64,000 nucleotides of DNA from Trachythela sp. YZ-2020. Its lineage: Eukaryota; Cnidaria; Anthozoa; Malacalcyonacea; Clavulariidae. Position numbers and translations under genes: made by a program. Position 1 is the stretch's first letter. The number at the start of each line of letters is the position of its first letter. Positions 41,931 through 52,634 of the stretch are shown here, one piece after another. The notes beneath the pieces were generated by a model that had not been told where the DNA came from, did not search any database, and saw only the letters and a program-made list of their open reading frames with translations. The stretch covers positions 3,410,001 to 3,474,000 of the forward strand of contig JADLSH010000367.1 in NCBI GenBank assembly GCA_016169945.1, in the 5' to 3' direction.

Positions 41931-42988
41931 AAGGGAGCGGTCATGAAGTAAGTGCTATACCAGGGTGGAGGATTTCGTATTTTCCCCCCAAAACATTTAC
42001 TAATTACTACCCCTGCACAATTTACTGATATCATTCCTTCCACATGAATTACCACATTAAACTAACCAATATAAACATCTGCAGGTCTACACAAAACAAA
42101 TGTCATATTGATCAAGATTTTCAGTGAAAACAAATGAGCTCAAGTTTTTTATACATCAAAGGCCCATTTGGATATCCTATATTCCTATTGGATTCTTTAA
42201 AAAGAAAAGAAAAGAAACAGTTATCATTACGAATGTAAACATGCTGAAGAGAAAGACGATGAATGAACTTCAAGCTGAGAAAAAAAGGAAGAAAAATAGG
42301 GTACAAGAGAATAAGAGGAGAGCAGAAAAAGAAAGCAGGCTGATAGCAACAGGTAGTAAAGATCCTTACAGATGGAAAAGTCACTTTTATAGCAGAAAAT
42401 GATAGCAGCAATCAGAAATTGGCATTATGTCAATTGAACCAAACGTGTAAATGGTGCCACGATATCACCTAATATCTCTGGATTATTTGATTGCAAAATC
42501 TCTCAAAATAAATGAGCAAGAAACTGAGTAATGTTTGAGAGAGAAATCAAGAAAGGAAGCAGAGATCTACGAACAGTAGATCTGTAACAGTAGGAGTGGA
42601 TATCTTCCAAAGAAGATACAGAAAACTCGAGTGAAGCCGAGCCTTGATTTCCATTTATTTTTAAAGTAAATATATTTATGCAGGACAGAGTTTAGAAGAC
42701 GAAATAGACACCATGAGACGTGACGAGAAAATATTCTGAATATAAGTTATACAAGGTGTTCATATTTTAATTTCTTATTGACAGCAGTATGTTGCTTTAT
42801 CGTTTAATTGAGTAAATCTATTCTTTCATTTAAATTTGTTTGGAATTTCTAGTTTTCATACCCAATCCAAAAATGTTGAATTTTTTACGAAACATTTCGT
42901 CACTTTGAGGGGGGGGGTGCCAAATTTTATGGTAGTATTTTGGAATACCCTCCACCCCCCAGTACACATACTTTATGACCGGCCCTTA
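41931..42988. mobile_element. 1.06-kb non-autonomous element with taaggg(a/c)cggtcat ends
   Basis: Left taagggagcggtcatgaagt matches the inverse of the right end (taagggccggtcataaagta) at most positions, followed by G-rich blocks on both sides. A further partial copy of the left end is at 43517 (ctaagggagcggtcattaat). The interior open frames (42124-42402) look fortuitous. Only in duplication copy 1. Confidence 0.7.
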
Positions 42989-42999
42989 TGACCGCTCGT

Positions 43000-44287
43000 C
43001 CACTCCCTAAATACGCTTCCGTTTGCTCTTTGTTTTTATGCTGAGCTCACTTACGATATGTTAAAAATTTATAATTTGGAAAATGAAAATACCAGCTCGA
43101 ATATTGTGCAATATAGAAAATATTTTTATATTCTGAGTTTTTAATTTGGGTCAGTGTCAGAAACGTCATTTCCTGCATTTTGAGGCAAGGTTAGACAGGT
43201 TTTGCTGTGAAAAATCCTAAAGACCTTATCCTCGATAAAACGCGGATATGGTTTTAAAAAACACCGTTAGTGCCAATCCGCGCTTTTTATCCAATAGAAT
43301 TAAATGCCAGCAATGGTTTGGCTGGCAGCAGAATATGCACTTTTCCGAGCAAGTGCTATTTGAATCAGTGCTCCTTAGCCTTTCGCTGAGGCCATGAGAT
43401 ATTGAGATAGGGCATGCCATGGACACGGTTCTCCCCTACCTGCATGTTGGTATGATATGTTGAAGGTTTTTGTAGAGGGAAATTTCGAGCGAAAATTATA
43501 TACATATTTTAGACCTAAGGGAGCGGTCATTAATTATTGGGGGGAGGGCCGGTAAAATTTCATAAAGGAGGGCCCAAAAATACATAACCCCTTCCAGGTA
43601 CAGTATTAGCCCAAAAAACGTGACCTTTCCCCAAAAAATCATAACCCTCCCCTGACACAGGTTCTTTCCAACTTTTCCCATTTAGATTTGTTCCGTAATG
43701 GAAATCAATTTCGACATAGGAAATTTAAACAGACGGTCGAAAAAGCTTGAGAAGTTATGAGAGACATTTCCGGGACCCTTTGAACAACCCGGGCCCTAGG
43801 TATTTTTCCCTCTGTCCCCCTTCCCCCCCTCCTCTCGCCGGCCTTGCATACTTGATTAGAATTTAAAACGTCATATAGACTATACAAGTACAATTTATTA
43901 CTATCATTTTGAGATTTGCTAGCTTACAAAATATATTCACACTAGAGTATATTTTAAGTGTATATAGTTCCATGTTATTCAAAGTCATGTTATTTTCCCC
44001 TGCCATGCACTCCTACACCTTTTCTACTTGATATATATTTTTCTACTCCTAGTCATATAACCATTATTATATCTATATTTGTGACGTAATAATAAGTTCC
44101 ATCAGGGCTTGTAACAGAAAAAATATAGGCCTGGCATTCATTTCCTTTGGCCTGCAATTTCTATTGCTGAACTGCCAGAATCTCTCTTTCATTTACCATT
44201 AAAGAAATTAATGTTCATTTTAATCTTTGTTTGGTCAATTTCTACACGCTCTGTTTGCCTATCAACTTTATCAGAATGAGTATCGCA
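43000..44287. other. Intergenic sequence between duplication copies
   Basis: No gene. Holds the right end of duplication copy 1, a truncated MITE end (about 43517) and the dispersed repeat 43741-43814, which matches 36944-37015. Confidence 0.5.
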
Positions 44288-46236
44288 AGCTTTCTAATAC
44301 AACATTCATACTTAGATTAAAGTCATTTAATGCAATTTTGAAATGAAACAAAACTGCATATTTTATTCTATTTTTGATTTGGCAGTTCAAAATTATTTTC
44401 CTCTGCCTTTCCTCAAATATGGTCTGCCATTGTCAGGCCAATATTTCGAGCCCCGAGTTAAATAAGCAATTGCAAATATATCACATACACTCAAACATTC
44501 TCTGCTGCTTTCCATATCTATACATTTACTACATGTCTATAAGCAAATTAAGTATTTTGTTATTTCAGCTCAATGTGTCTTCTCTTTTGCAAGTTTACCT
44601 GAAAAAGAATCCAGAAGTTGAATAGCAATAAAATTAAACTGAAGGGATGCCAGAACTGTGGGGGCAAGAGGGGCATTGCCCTTTACCAAGACCAAGGGGG
44701 GCAAGACTGCCCTTTTGATTTAAGGTAAATATTTGTTAAAATAATATTATGAATTCGTTCTCCTCCTTATTTAAAACTGTAGAACTATTTAAAAAGAAAA
44801 ATGCATTTACTTTGATGATATAAAGCATGTTCAACAAACTTTTGTTGGAAATACTGTAAGAAACAATGTATGAAATTAACTTTATGATTATTTAGGGGCC
44901 TGTTTATATGATCCTGCAGATTTTTCTAAAGTTGAAAACTTGTAATAATTTTCTTACAGATACAATATGACACAATGTAATACAATAGAATTTATTAAAT
45001 CAATAATGTGGGATAAGATTACCATATCCCATACATTGGAGCCATAAGGCTCAAGCGTAAAATCTCAAGAGCAACATTAAACAGAAATCAAAATATGAAA
45101 GTTTATTAATGAGCAAAATATGTGTTGACCAAATGAGCAATGACCCTCAATTTTATTGCTGTTTCAAATGTTAATGTACTTCTTGGTTTCATTACAAAAG
45201 AAAACATTTTCTTGATTTCTCCAAGTTCTAAGACACGTTTCCTTCTGTGCTTCAAGGGTTGGGATTAGAGGCAAAAAGTACATATTTTATGTTTTTATTG
45301 TCAGTATCCACAATTCTGACTTTGAAATCCCTGGAACCATCTCAAGAAAACTAGACAGGCACAGATCTGATAGAAATAGGTAAGGCTTTCATACTACGTA
45401 ACACCCGCAACTGAAAAATGTAACGCTGCATTTATAACTGAAAATAGTACGACATAAAAATTAAACTGTCTTCAAACATTTGTTGATATGTGCAAACTCA
45501 AATAATTCGTCTATAGTTCTCATTTCATAGGAAAATATGATCAAACATTTTTGCCAAATACACAAGGTTCATTTTCGTAACGTCCGCAACACACTTTATT
45601 TCTTTAATTAAAGATAAACTAAAGACAAAAGTGACAACACTCAAGATCGTACCAGTACAAGTTTTCTTTTAGACTTATTAGCATTATTATCAAAACAGTT
45701 TTTGATATTCAAGCGATATTGAAAAACACATTTGATATTTTGTCTGAATTATAACGTCCAAAATGAAGAATTGCCTATATTGTTATTGTTATGGTTTTAT
45801 GTTAAAATGTTACCAAATTTGCAGGTCTAAATAAAATAAAATGAGAACTACTATCATTGCAAAAATTATTTGATTATCACAAAAGAAGTTGACACACACA
45901 GCTAATAATGATGTACAGATGCTGACCAGAAACAGTATACTTTTTATGCCTTCATGCTTATATCAAAATTTTAAAAGTTGGTTAATCCAAGTCAGGTCAA
46001 AAGCTCTAGGTATTAACTATTAAGGGACCGGTCGTTTATTACATCCCAGGGGGGGAGGATGTTTTGACAAACTTAAATGTTGGGGAGGGGGGTAAATTTT
46101 CTGAATATGTTCAAATAGGGAAGTTATTTTTTCATTGAAAGTTATTTGGGGGGTTAATAATTGATTGACAATCTTTTCGGAAAGGACATAATAAACGACC
46201 GGTCCCTAAGTACACACAATTCTGATACCTTACTTT

Positions 46237-47079
46237 TTATGGCTTCGGTGGTTGATAGACTGGTTGTGGTGGTTGATAGACTGGTTGTGGTGGTTGATAG
46301 ACTGGTTGAGGTGGTTGATAGACTGGTGGTGGACCTTGAGGATAGTTAATAACATTTGAATCAGCAACCAGAGCAGTTGATGTTGCTGGCATTGTAATGA
46401 GTGGAGCTGCAGCAGTGACTACCAAACCAGGAGATCTACTACGTTGTGAACAGTAGACACACAACACAATACCAACAATGGTTCCTACACCACCAAGAAC
46501 ACAAAGCACTATTACAGCGATAATCCAACTAGCCAAACCACAGGTTCCTTTCTGACAAGAATAGTCACAACAATATTCGTCACCACCGCAGCCTGAATGA
46601 AGCAAACAAGACTGTCCCAAACAGCTCTCACGACATGCTTTATCACAACAATATGTGTCACCACCGCAGTCTGATTGAAACAAACAAGAGTGTCCCAAAC
46701 AGCTCTCACGACATGTTTTATCGCAACAATATGTGTCTCCACCGCAGTCTGATTGAAACAAACAAGAGTGTCCCACACAGCTCTCACGACATGTTCCATC
46801 GCAACAATATGTGTCTCCACCGCAGTCTGATGGAAGAATACAAGAACAGGTCTCACGACTGACATGACATATGTTGTTGCAGCAGTTGCCATGTCCGCAG
46901 TCAGTATCTTGAATACAGGACTTTCCCACACAGCTATCAGCGCATTCATATTGATATTCCCATCTTGGTTTACAACAAACTTGTGATCCAGGGCATTCAA
47001 AGTTGGAAGTACAGTAGCCTTGAGTTTGTCCGTACAAAACGGCGGAAAGGGCAATAGAAAAGAACACTTTAAAAACCAT
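46237..47079 (-). CDS. WAP-like cysteine-rich single-pass membrane protein, paralogue B (6 modules)
   Basis: 280 aa, starting MVFKVFFSIALSAVLYGQTQ (signal peptide). It is the duplication partner of paralogue A, with one extra six-cysteine module. The second module has lost a residue (HGNCCNN rather than HGKYCCNN) and the third begins SRETCSC instead of SCVGHSC. One module has GCGG for DCGG. The transmembrane segment is essentially identical to A. The tail has only about four YQPPQPV heptapeptides. The stop at 46237 is followed by a donor-like aaaaa|gtaagg as in A. Conservation across the membrane region with module-number change suggests the ectodomain is the variable part. Confidence 0.85.
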   Translation of the reverse strand: MVFKVFFSIALSAVLYGQTQGYCTSNFECPGSQVCCKPRWEYQYECADSCVGKSCIQDTDCGHGNCCNNICHVSRETCSCILPSDCGGDTYCCDGTCRESCVGHSCLFQSDCGGDTYCCDKTCRESCLGHSCLFQSDCGGDTYCCDKACRESCLGQSCLLHSGCGGDEYCCDYSCQKGTCGLASWIIAVIVLCVLGGVGTIVGIVLCVYCSQRSRSPGLVVTAAAPLITMPATSTALVADSNVINYPQGPPPVYQPPQPVYQPPQPVYQPPQPVYQPPKP

Positions 47080-47237
47080 AATTCTCAGTATGAAAGTATC
47101 GAGAAGACTTGTATATATTCGACCTGAGTCTCGACCTCTCGATCCTTCGATTCTTCGAAATCGTCATGTGACTTGAGATATGCGAAATATAGAAAATATT
47201 TTTATATTCTGAGTTCAATATCAGAATAGTTTAATAC

Positions 47238-47369
47238 CTACCTCCTCCTCAGGCCCTTTTTCCCGCGGGCGGGTGATATTTTGACCCGCATTTTTTATGC
47301 CGCCCGTGCGTCCCTTCCCTAATTTTCCAAGCCCGCTCCAATTAATAAAGCGCCTGTGGAGGAGGTAGG
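47238..47369. mobile_element. 132-bp MITE with 8-bp target duplication
   Basis: Ends ctacctcctcctcaggc and gcctgtggaggaggtagg are inverted copies. It is flanked by tttaatac at 47230-47237 and 47370-47377. The ends resemble those of the element at 50203. Present only in duplication copy 2. Confidence 0.85.
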
Positions 47370-47992
47370 TTTAATACGATAATCCGGGGCGTTCACCAGC
47401 CGGAATATTTTGTAAATTTGGGACTTTTTGGGTGTGAGAAACGTCATTTCCTGCATTTTGAAAAGACCTTAAAAACGCGGATATGGTTTAAAAATAGGTA
47501 CGCATATGCGTACATGCGTCTACGTTGGCAGACTTCCCGAAGAGACGGCAATATATTTATTGTCAGCCTCGATTGCAAGTTGTAGTCGGGGAGTGTCTAT
47601 ATCTACGCAAGTAGAGTATATCATTGAGTAAAATGCATTTTAGTAAATCATTGAGTCAAATGCATTTTAAGTATTCACATGAAATTATTACAATACAGTG
47701 GCCAACATATCTTATATGTCATATTTTTATGTATAGTATGGAAGCATATGAATTATATACTAGATATATACCGTCAGGCCTACACTCTATAGGTGTGCAA
47801 AGCTTCAATCTACTACAATCAACTACAATCAAGTCATGTTATTTTGCTAAACTAAGTTTTGATTAACTTTAGAAAATATGGGGTGAATTATCCCTTAATT
47901 TTGATACAACTATTAAAGTATTATACAGTCCTTTCATTTTAACAAATATGAAATATTATTGTTGGTTTTTAACTTAATATGTTCAATATCTG

Positions 47993-49086
47993 TTAAATGT
48001 TTTCTCTAATTTCGCTAGATTCACTGGTTATGTGCTGTTTAGCTCTTTGACGTTTATCGAACATTATTTTCTCTTTAATTTCCATCGACTGATTTTTTCG
48101 CTTCTTCCTAAGATTGGATAATCTTTGTTCTCTACTCTCAGTTGTTTCATTTTGTTTTTTTTTGCTTTGGGTTTTTCGACTCAAATGAGTTTCTCTTATT
48201 ACAGTTAATATGTTTCCATCAATTATAATGTTATTTAAATGGGACATTTGTACTCCCTTAACCTCAAATGGTAATCGTTGACTGTTTTGAGGGTAGATAT
48301 TGCGAAAAAAACTGGACAGATTGTCTAAACCTTCAATATCAATCAACACACATTTTCCAAATGGGTCTGGTATACCATATAAATCTCTTGAATGAGAATA
48401 AAAAATCTTAAATTTTTCTTCCCAAATCTTCAAAACTGCCACTGTGTTACAGTCAATAGTTAACAGACAATGTTGGTAACTTAATTCAGTGGATGAAAAG
48501 ATTTTATTAAGAGCAGTTTTGAGTGAGTAAAATGGTTCATTATCCAATATCATAAATACATCACCACTCAAGGAGTCACTGTATTTTAAATTAATAACTT
48601 TATTATCAATTGAAATCATTTCTGGTATCTCAGTTAACAACAAAAGCTCTTTGTTAATTGAGTTTGCAATACAGGTATAAAGATTGTTACCAACAGATAA
48701 TATTGTATTTAAAAATTATGTATAATTGTAATATGTTTTACTTGGGTATGAACTATAGCAGTTAGTGACATAGCTACACATTGTTTGCCAGCATTTCTTC
48801 CAAATTGTCTTCCATTGCTTTGACTAAAATCTGCACAAATTGTTTTGGTTGAATCAATAATCTCATAAAGAGTAGGCCCTGGATTTTCTTCCACATCATT
48901 TACCATTCGCAACAATAATGCAACATACACAATATAGCCAATTATATAAACACTTCGTGTCAATAAAAATATTATTGGACTTGTATTCCATAAAATATCT
49001 TTCCAACTCGCGTTACCTTTTCTGGCTTTCACAAAACTATTGTGGGCACCAATTCGAGCTCTGTATTGCTCAATTGTAACTCCCAT
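47993..49086 (-). pseudogene. Helitron-like transposon protein with 2A motif and cysteine-protease-like domain (frameshifted)
   Basis: The first segment (49086-48709) starts MGVTIEQYRARIGAHN. It has a hydrophobic stretch (IIGYIVYVALLL), then DVEENPGP (residues 64-71, 48897-48874), the consensus of 2A ribosome-skipping peptides. After it come NAGKQCVAMSLTAI (probable catalytic Cys) and a frame break near 48709. The second segment (48643-47993) has FYSHSRDLYG (probable catalytic His), then a basic, repetitive tail (ESREQRLSNLRKKRKNQSME). From memory, 2A, papain-fold domain and EQRxxRL repeats precede the Helitron N-terminal domain in many cnidarian polyproteins. No Rep/helicase follows here, so this is a truncated, inactive copy. 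About 65 nt between the segments still encode the same protein in the second frame. Confidence 0.7.
48874..48897 (-). other. 2A-like ribosome-skipping motif DVEENPGP
   Basis: Exact match to D-V/I-E-x-N-P-G-P, preceded by a leucine-rich hydrophobic run as in typical 2A peptides. Skipping would separate a 70-residue leader ending in Gly from a product starting with Pro. Confidence 0.8.
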
Positions 49087-49249
49087 CTTGATCTTGAACT
49101 GTCACTGTTGGGCGATTTTTAGTTAGTTTGCCTTGTTGGGCGAACGACCACACTGTCTTCGTTTAGCTTTTTCTGGAGTATACTGACTTCTTTAGTTTAA
49201 GTACTCTATTAAGTTTGTTTTAAGTTTGATTTGAGTTTGAACTGGTGAG

Positions 49250-49898
49250 GGATCAATTGAAGTTAACGACCCCCCTACGCCAATGGGGTCGTATACTTCA
49301 ATAACAAATATTCGGATTGAAGTATACGACCCCCCTTGTATTATATCGTTAAATTTACGGATTTTCGTGTTTGTGTCTGTTTCAAAGGAATTTTTATGAC
49401 TTCCCTTCTATTGTCTATGTCTCAGTTCATTGATTTTTTGACAACGAAACAAACTCAAAAGACTTTCAACACGACCAATAATATGCGCTTGAGGTGTTTA
49501 GTTTTGCAATTTTGTCTCCGTGTTTTGATCGCAAACTGCATCTTGTAAATATCTGTTCGATGACTCATTGCTGGAAAGGCATTATAAAAGGCCTTAAAAT
49601 GTTTGGCGAGCATACTGCAACAGTATTCCACCGACGAAATGTCTCTCCACGACGAACTGCGAGAAGTAATCTTTGGCAATCGCTCTGGAGTACCCACTGT
49701 GAGAAGACAAAGATAAACAAAACCGATTCCTTTAGGAACCACCAAATACATAAAAAGAAGCTAAACGAAATTCTCGATATAAAAAGCATGAATAAAAATC
49801 ATGAATCATGACAAAAAATTTTGGGGGGTCGTATACTTCAATGGCCATTGAAGTATACGACTCCCTTGGGCAGGGGGGTCGTTAACTTCAATTGATCC
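49250..49898. mobile_element. 649-bp element with 26-bp perfect terminal inverted repeats
   Basis: 49250-49275 (ggatcaattgaagttaacga plus cccccc) is exactly inverted at 49873-49898. Subterminal gtatacgaccccc motifs occur in both orientations at both ends (near 49289, 49322, 49827 and 49855), which may be transposase sites. The interior is open on both strands (98-105 codons, 49455-49811) without recognisable similarity, perhaps captured host sequence. Confidence 0.8.
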
Positions 49899-50202
49899 AA
49901 CAAATGTCGATATTCACATGGCCCAACTTGAATTGCCTTACCTCGACAAAATCCTTTCAAAAATAGAAAACAAAATCCGTGTGAACAGCAGCGAATAATT
50001 TGTAGACTGTTTTACATGCGGTTAAGCTGCTGACGTCACGAATCGACCAAACACAGCCACATAGAAATCTTACCGCTAACATAGCGTTTACGTTGCTACG
50101 CAACGTAGACGCAAAAAACGCTTTTTGTGCCTTTTAAAGTCATATCCGCGTTTTATCCTTTTGGATTTCGAGCGAAAATTATATACATAGTTTAGACCTA
50201 AC

Positions 50203-50521
50203 CTAGCCTCCTCCGCAGGCAACTCAATCACAATCAGCGAAAAAAACCGGCACAAATTCGCGGCACAAATTCGCCGAAATTAGAGCAAGAGGGTGGTAAC
50301 GAGGGATTGTGAGGGGTAATTAAGGGAGTACGGAGGACATATAATTATTTTTCGCATATACTGATATACAGATATTTTGAATAGATTTTGGAATAGACTC
50401 TTTCGATAATTACGTCATTTGGCCTGGGAGCCTCACTCCTACGAAGAGTGGGCCAATCACATTTCGTCTTGATGCACGAAAGCGAGGATCCCAGGCCAAT
50501 TTGCCTGCGGAGGAGGCTAGC
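50203..50521. mobile_element. 319-bp MITE with CTAGCCTCCTCCGCAGGC ends
   Basis: 50203-50222 is inverted at 50501-50520. It is flanked by the 10-bp direct repeat tagacctaac at 50193-50202 and 50522-50531. The ends differ from those of the 47238 MITE by a few bases, so both probably belong to one transposase family. Confidence 0.8.
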
Positions 50522-50553
50522 TAGACCTAACCAGCAACTATACAGGCCCTCTG

Positions 50554-50570
50554 GCAGGAATCGAACCTGC
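50554..50570 (-). other. tRNA T-arm relic (tRNA-derived SINE or dead tRNA)
   Basis: On the minus strand GCAGGTTCGATTCCTGC forms a perfect 5-bp T-stem with the TTCGATT loop of a tRNA. No matching anticodon or D arm is visible next to it, so no tRNA gene is called. Confidence 0.5.
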
Positions 50571-51017
50571 GGCGGCTCAAAAGTCTAGGTTAAATGCCCA
50601 AAATCTAGGTTATGATTTTATGATTGTTGTAATTTTTAGACTATTTTATTAGAGAAAGCTCATATAAACAGCACTGTGGTTATAATGTCGAGAGAGAAAT
50701 CGTTTATCCAAAATTGAAGTGTTTTAAAATTGGTCATTTCAATATTGCTAGTTTACCTATGACATCGATCGAAGAACTTAAAATATTCTTGAGTGAGATA
50801 CCATTTGATATAATATGTATAAATGAAGCAAGACTAAATAACTTAATTGACAACAATGCAGTTAAGATACCTGGATATGATATCTTAAAATGACGTGACA
50901 GAAATCGATGATAATAATGCGGAGATAGTTGACCATTTTGAAATATTTTTGCACAAAGATGAAGAGGATAACAAAAATCTGATCATATATGCATAGCTGG
51001 GGATCTTAACTGTAACC

Positions 51018-51679
51018 CAGGGGTCATCCTAAGAAAAATTTAGAACTGCCCATTTTGGCGGTGGAACAGGCAATGGGCCGCGAATTCCCTCGCGCGTGAG
51101 GGGGCGGGAGATATGTATTATTGGAGGGACTTATAATGTGGCTCTACCAACGTAGGGGGGGTGGCTGGGGGAATCCTCCCCCAGAAAATTTTGAAATCTA
51201 GTATCTCTGAAACCGCATTTCCTGCATTCTGTGGGGAGAATTTCATGGAAATTTCAACATTACAAGCTTTCATCTCGAGTACTAAAAACATTATAGTTCA
51301 ATAATCTAATATTCAACATTTGTTATAAACATATTTAATTGAAAGACTGAAACAGGGTTTCCCATTTCCCTACTTCTCCCCGTTCCGCCGCCTATGGAGG
51401 GGGAAGCTGGCTAGCCTGGCTTCAAACACTGTCACAGGGTTATCCCAACGATAGGAATTTGTTAAAATGTAAAAAGTATTTGAAAGTATATATTATCATA
51501 ATGACCAATTCAAACAATATATTAAATATTGAATGTTTGGACACTTTTCGGGTTTGTGAATTCAACATGTTCTCTCCAAAACTCAATTTTTAGAACTGCC
51601 CATTTTAGGTTTTAGAACTACCCATTTTACAATTAGAACTGTCCATTTTGGAAAATGGAAGGCCTTAGGATGACCCCTG
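51018..51679. mobile_element. 662-bp hAT MITE inside the LINE, perfect 8-bp target duplication
   Basis: Ends CAGGGGTCATCCTAAG (51018-51033) and its exact inverse (51664-51679). Flanked by ctgtaacc at 51010-51017 and 51680-51687. Removing it rejoins the LINE codons for GDLNCN. The interior has tandem tagaactgcccatttt motifs near the right end and one near the left in the same orientation. Confidence 0.93.
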
Positions 51680-51991
51680 CTGTAACCTATTATCTGTTGA
51701 AGCTAGCATGTAAACAAAGATTGTTGTAATTTTGAGACTATTTTATCAGAGAAAACTCATATAAACAGCTCTGTGGTTATAGTAGAAACAAGACAATTTA
51801 AACATTTCAATGCCTTACGATGCATACGGTTTTCAAAACGATTTAAGTGAAGCGTTTAGTGCCTTTACTAAACTCAATGACCCAAACCAAGCGTGAGACT
51901 TGGAAAGAAATATTTTTAGAGATTGCTGATAAACATGCTCCATTGAGACAAATAAGGGTCAAAAAGAAAGCGGTTAAACTTAATTCCCCTT

Positions 51992-52187
51992 AAGGCTGGT
52001 TTCCATATGATCGTTACGATCGCTGAAAAAATTTACATATATCTTAGCGATCACGATCGTTACGATCGTTGCGGTCGCTGCAATCGCCAACTAACTGATT
52101 TCCATATAATCGCTATGATCGCTGGTAAATTTTTTCAGCGATCGTAACGATTGAAGCGATCGTAACGATCATATGGAAACCAGCCTT
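51992..52187. mobile_element. 196-bp MITE built of gatcgttacgatcg motifs
   Basis: 33-bp arms (aaggctggtttccatatgat... at 51992-52024 and its inverse at 52155-52187). The interior repeats cgatcgtaacgatcg in both orientations. Possible TTA duplication at the flanks. Confidence 0.85.
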
Positions 52188-52196
52188 TAGCCTTAA

Positions 52197-52430
52197 GGCC
52201 CAGACACACCGAACGCGATTTGGCAACGCGACGCGATTTTTCAGTTTTCAGAAGCAAATATATAGATTTGATCCTGATATAACATTTTTCAAAATTACTT
52301 AACGATAATACATTTTGACTCGTCTGGTGTGCATATCTTTGAAAAGTTCCTTTCAGGGACAGTTTTTTCGCTTCAAAAATTCAGAAAAATCGCGTCGCGT
52401 TGCCGAATCGCGTTCGGTGTGTCTTTAGGC
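52197..52430. mobile_element. MITE with about 40-bp inverted ends (cagacacaccgaacgcgat)
   Basis: The left arm from 52201 and the right arm ending at about 52424 are inverted copies, with few mismatches over cagacacaccgaacgcgatt and gcaacgcgacgcgattttt. It directly follows the previous MITE. Confidence 0.85.
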
Positions 52431-52634
52431 ACAGAATACTATACAGAAAGTCATCTTCATCGATTTCAGCAAGTGCCTAAACAGAAGTAGTCACCCCTGG
52501 AAATATAGCCATTTTGAATATTTCCAGGGAGGTGACTACTTCTGTTTAAGGCACTTGCTGAGTGGCGAATCCATAGAGACAAACCAGCCTTACGCAAAAA
52601 CAATATAGAGATGACTTTCTGTATAGTATTCTGT
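52431..52634. repeat. Nested inverted duplication of LINE sequence
   Basis: 52431-52456 (acagaatactatacagaaag plus tcatct) is inverted at 52609-52634. An inner pair, about 52467-52506 against 52519-52560, is also near-complementary. It forms a long hairpin in the LINE. Confidence 0.75.

Larger units (their letters stand above)
38322..43260. repeat. Segmental duplication, copy 1
   Basis: Starting at aagctttctaatacaacatt (38321), this block closely matches 44288 onward and includes the WAP-like gene and a shared MITE. Homology resumes at the far side (atagaaaatatttttatatt, 43111 and 47185). Copy 1 has about 1.85 kb (41258-43105) absent from copy 2, which includes two MITEs. Confidence 0.85.
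44288..47490. repeat. Segmental duplication, copy 2
   Basis: Direct-orientation copy of 38322-43260, offset by about 5.97 kb at its left end. It contains gene B, the shared MITE (about 46024-46206), and a private 132-bp MITE (47238-47369). About 800 bp of unmatched sequence at about 44730-45470 has no counterpart in copy 1. Confidence 0.85.

Noticed and set aside
42124..42402. Lys/Arg-rich plus frame inside the 1.06-kb MITE
   Set aside because: Low-complexity A-rich sequence; the opposite strand is equally open.
50530..50600. Complete tRNA gene
   Set aside because: Only the T-arm is present; acceptor pairing, anticodon and D arms are absent.
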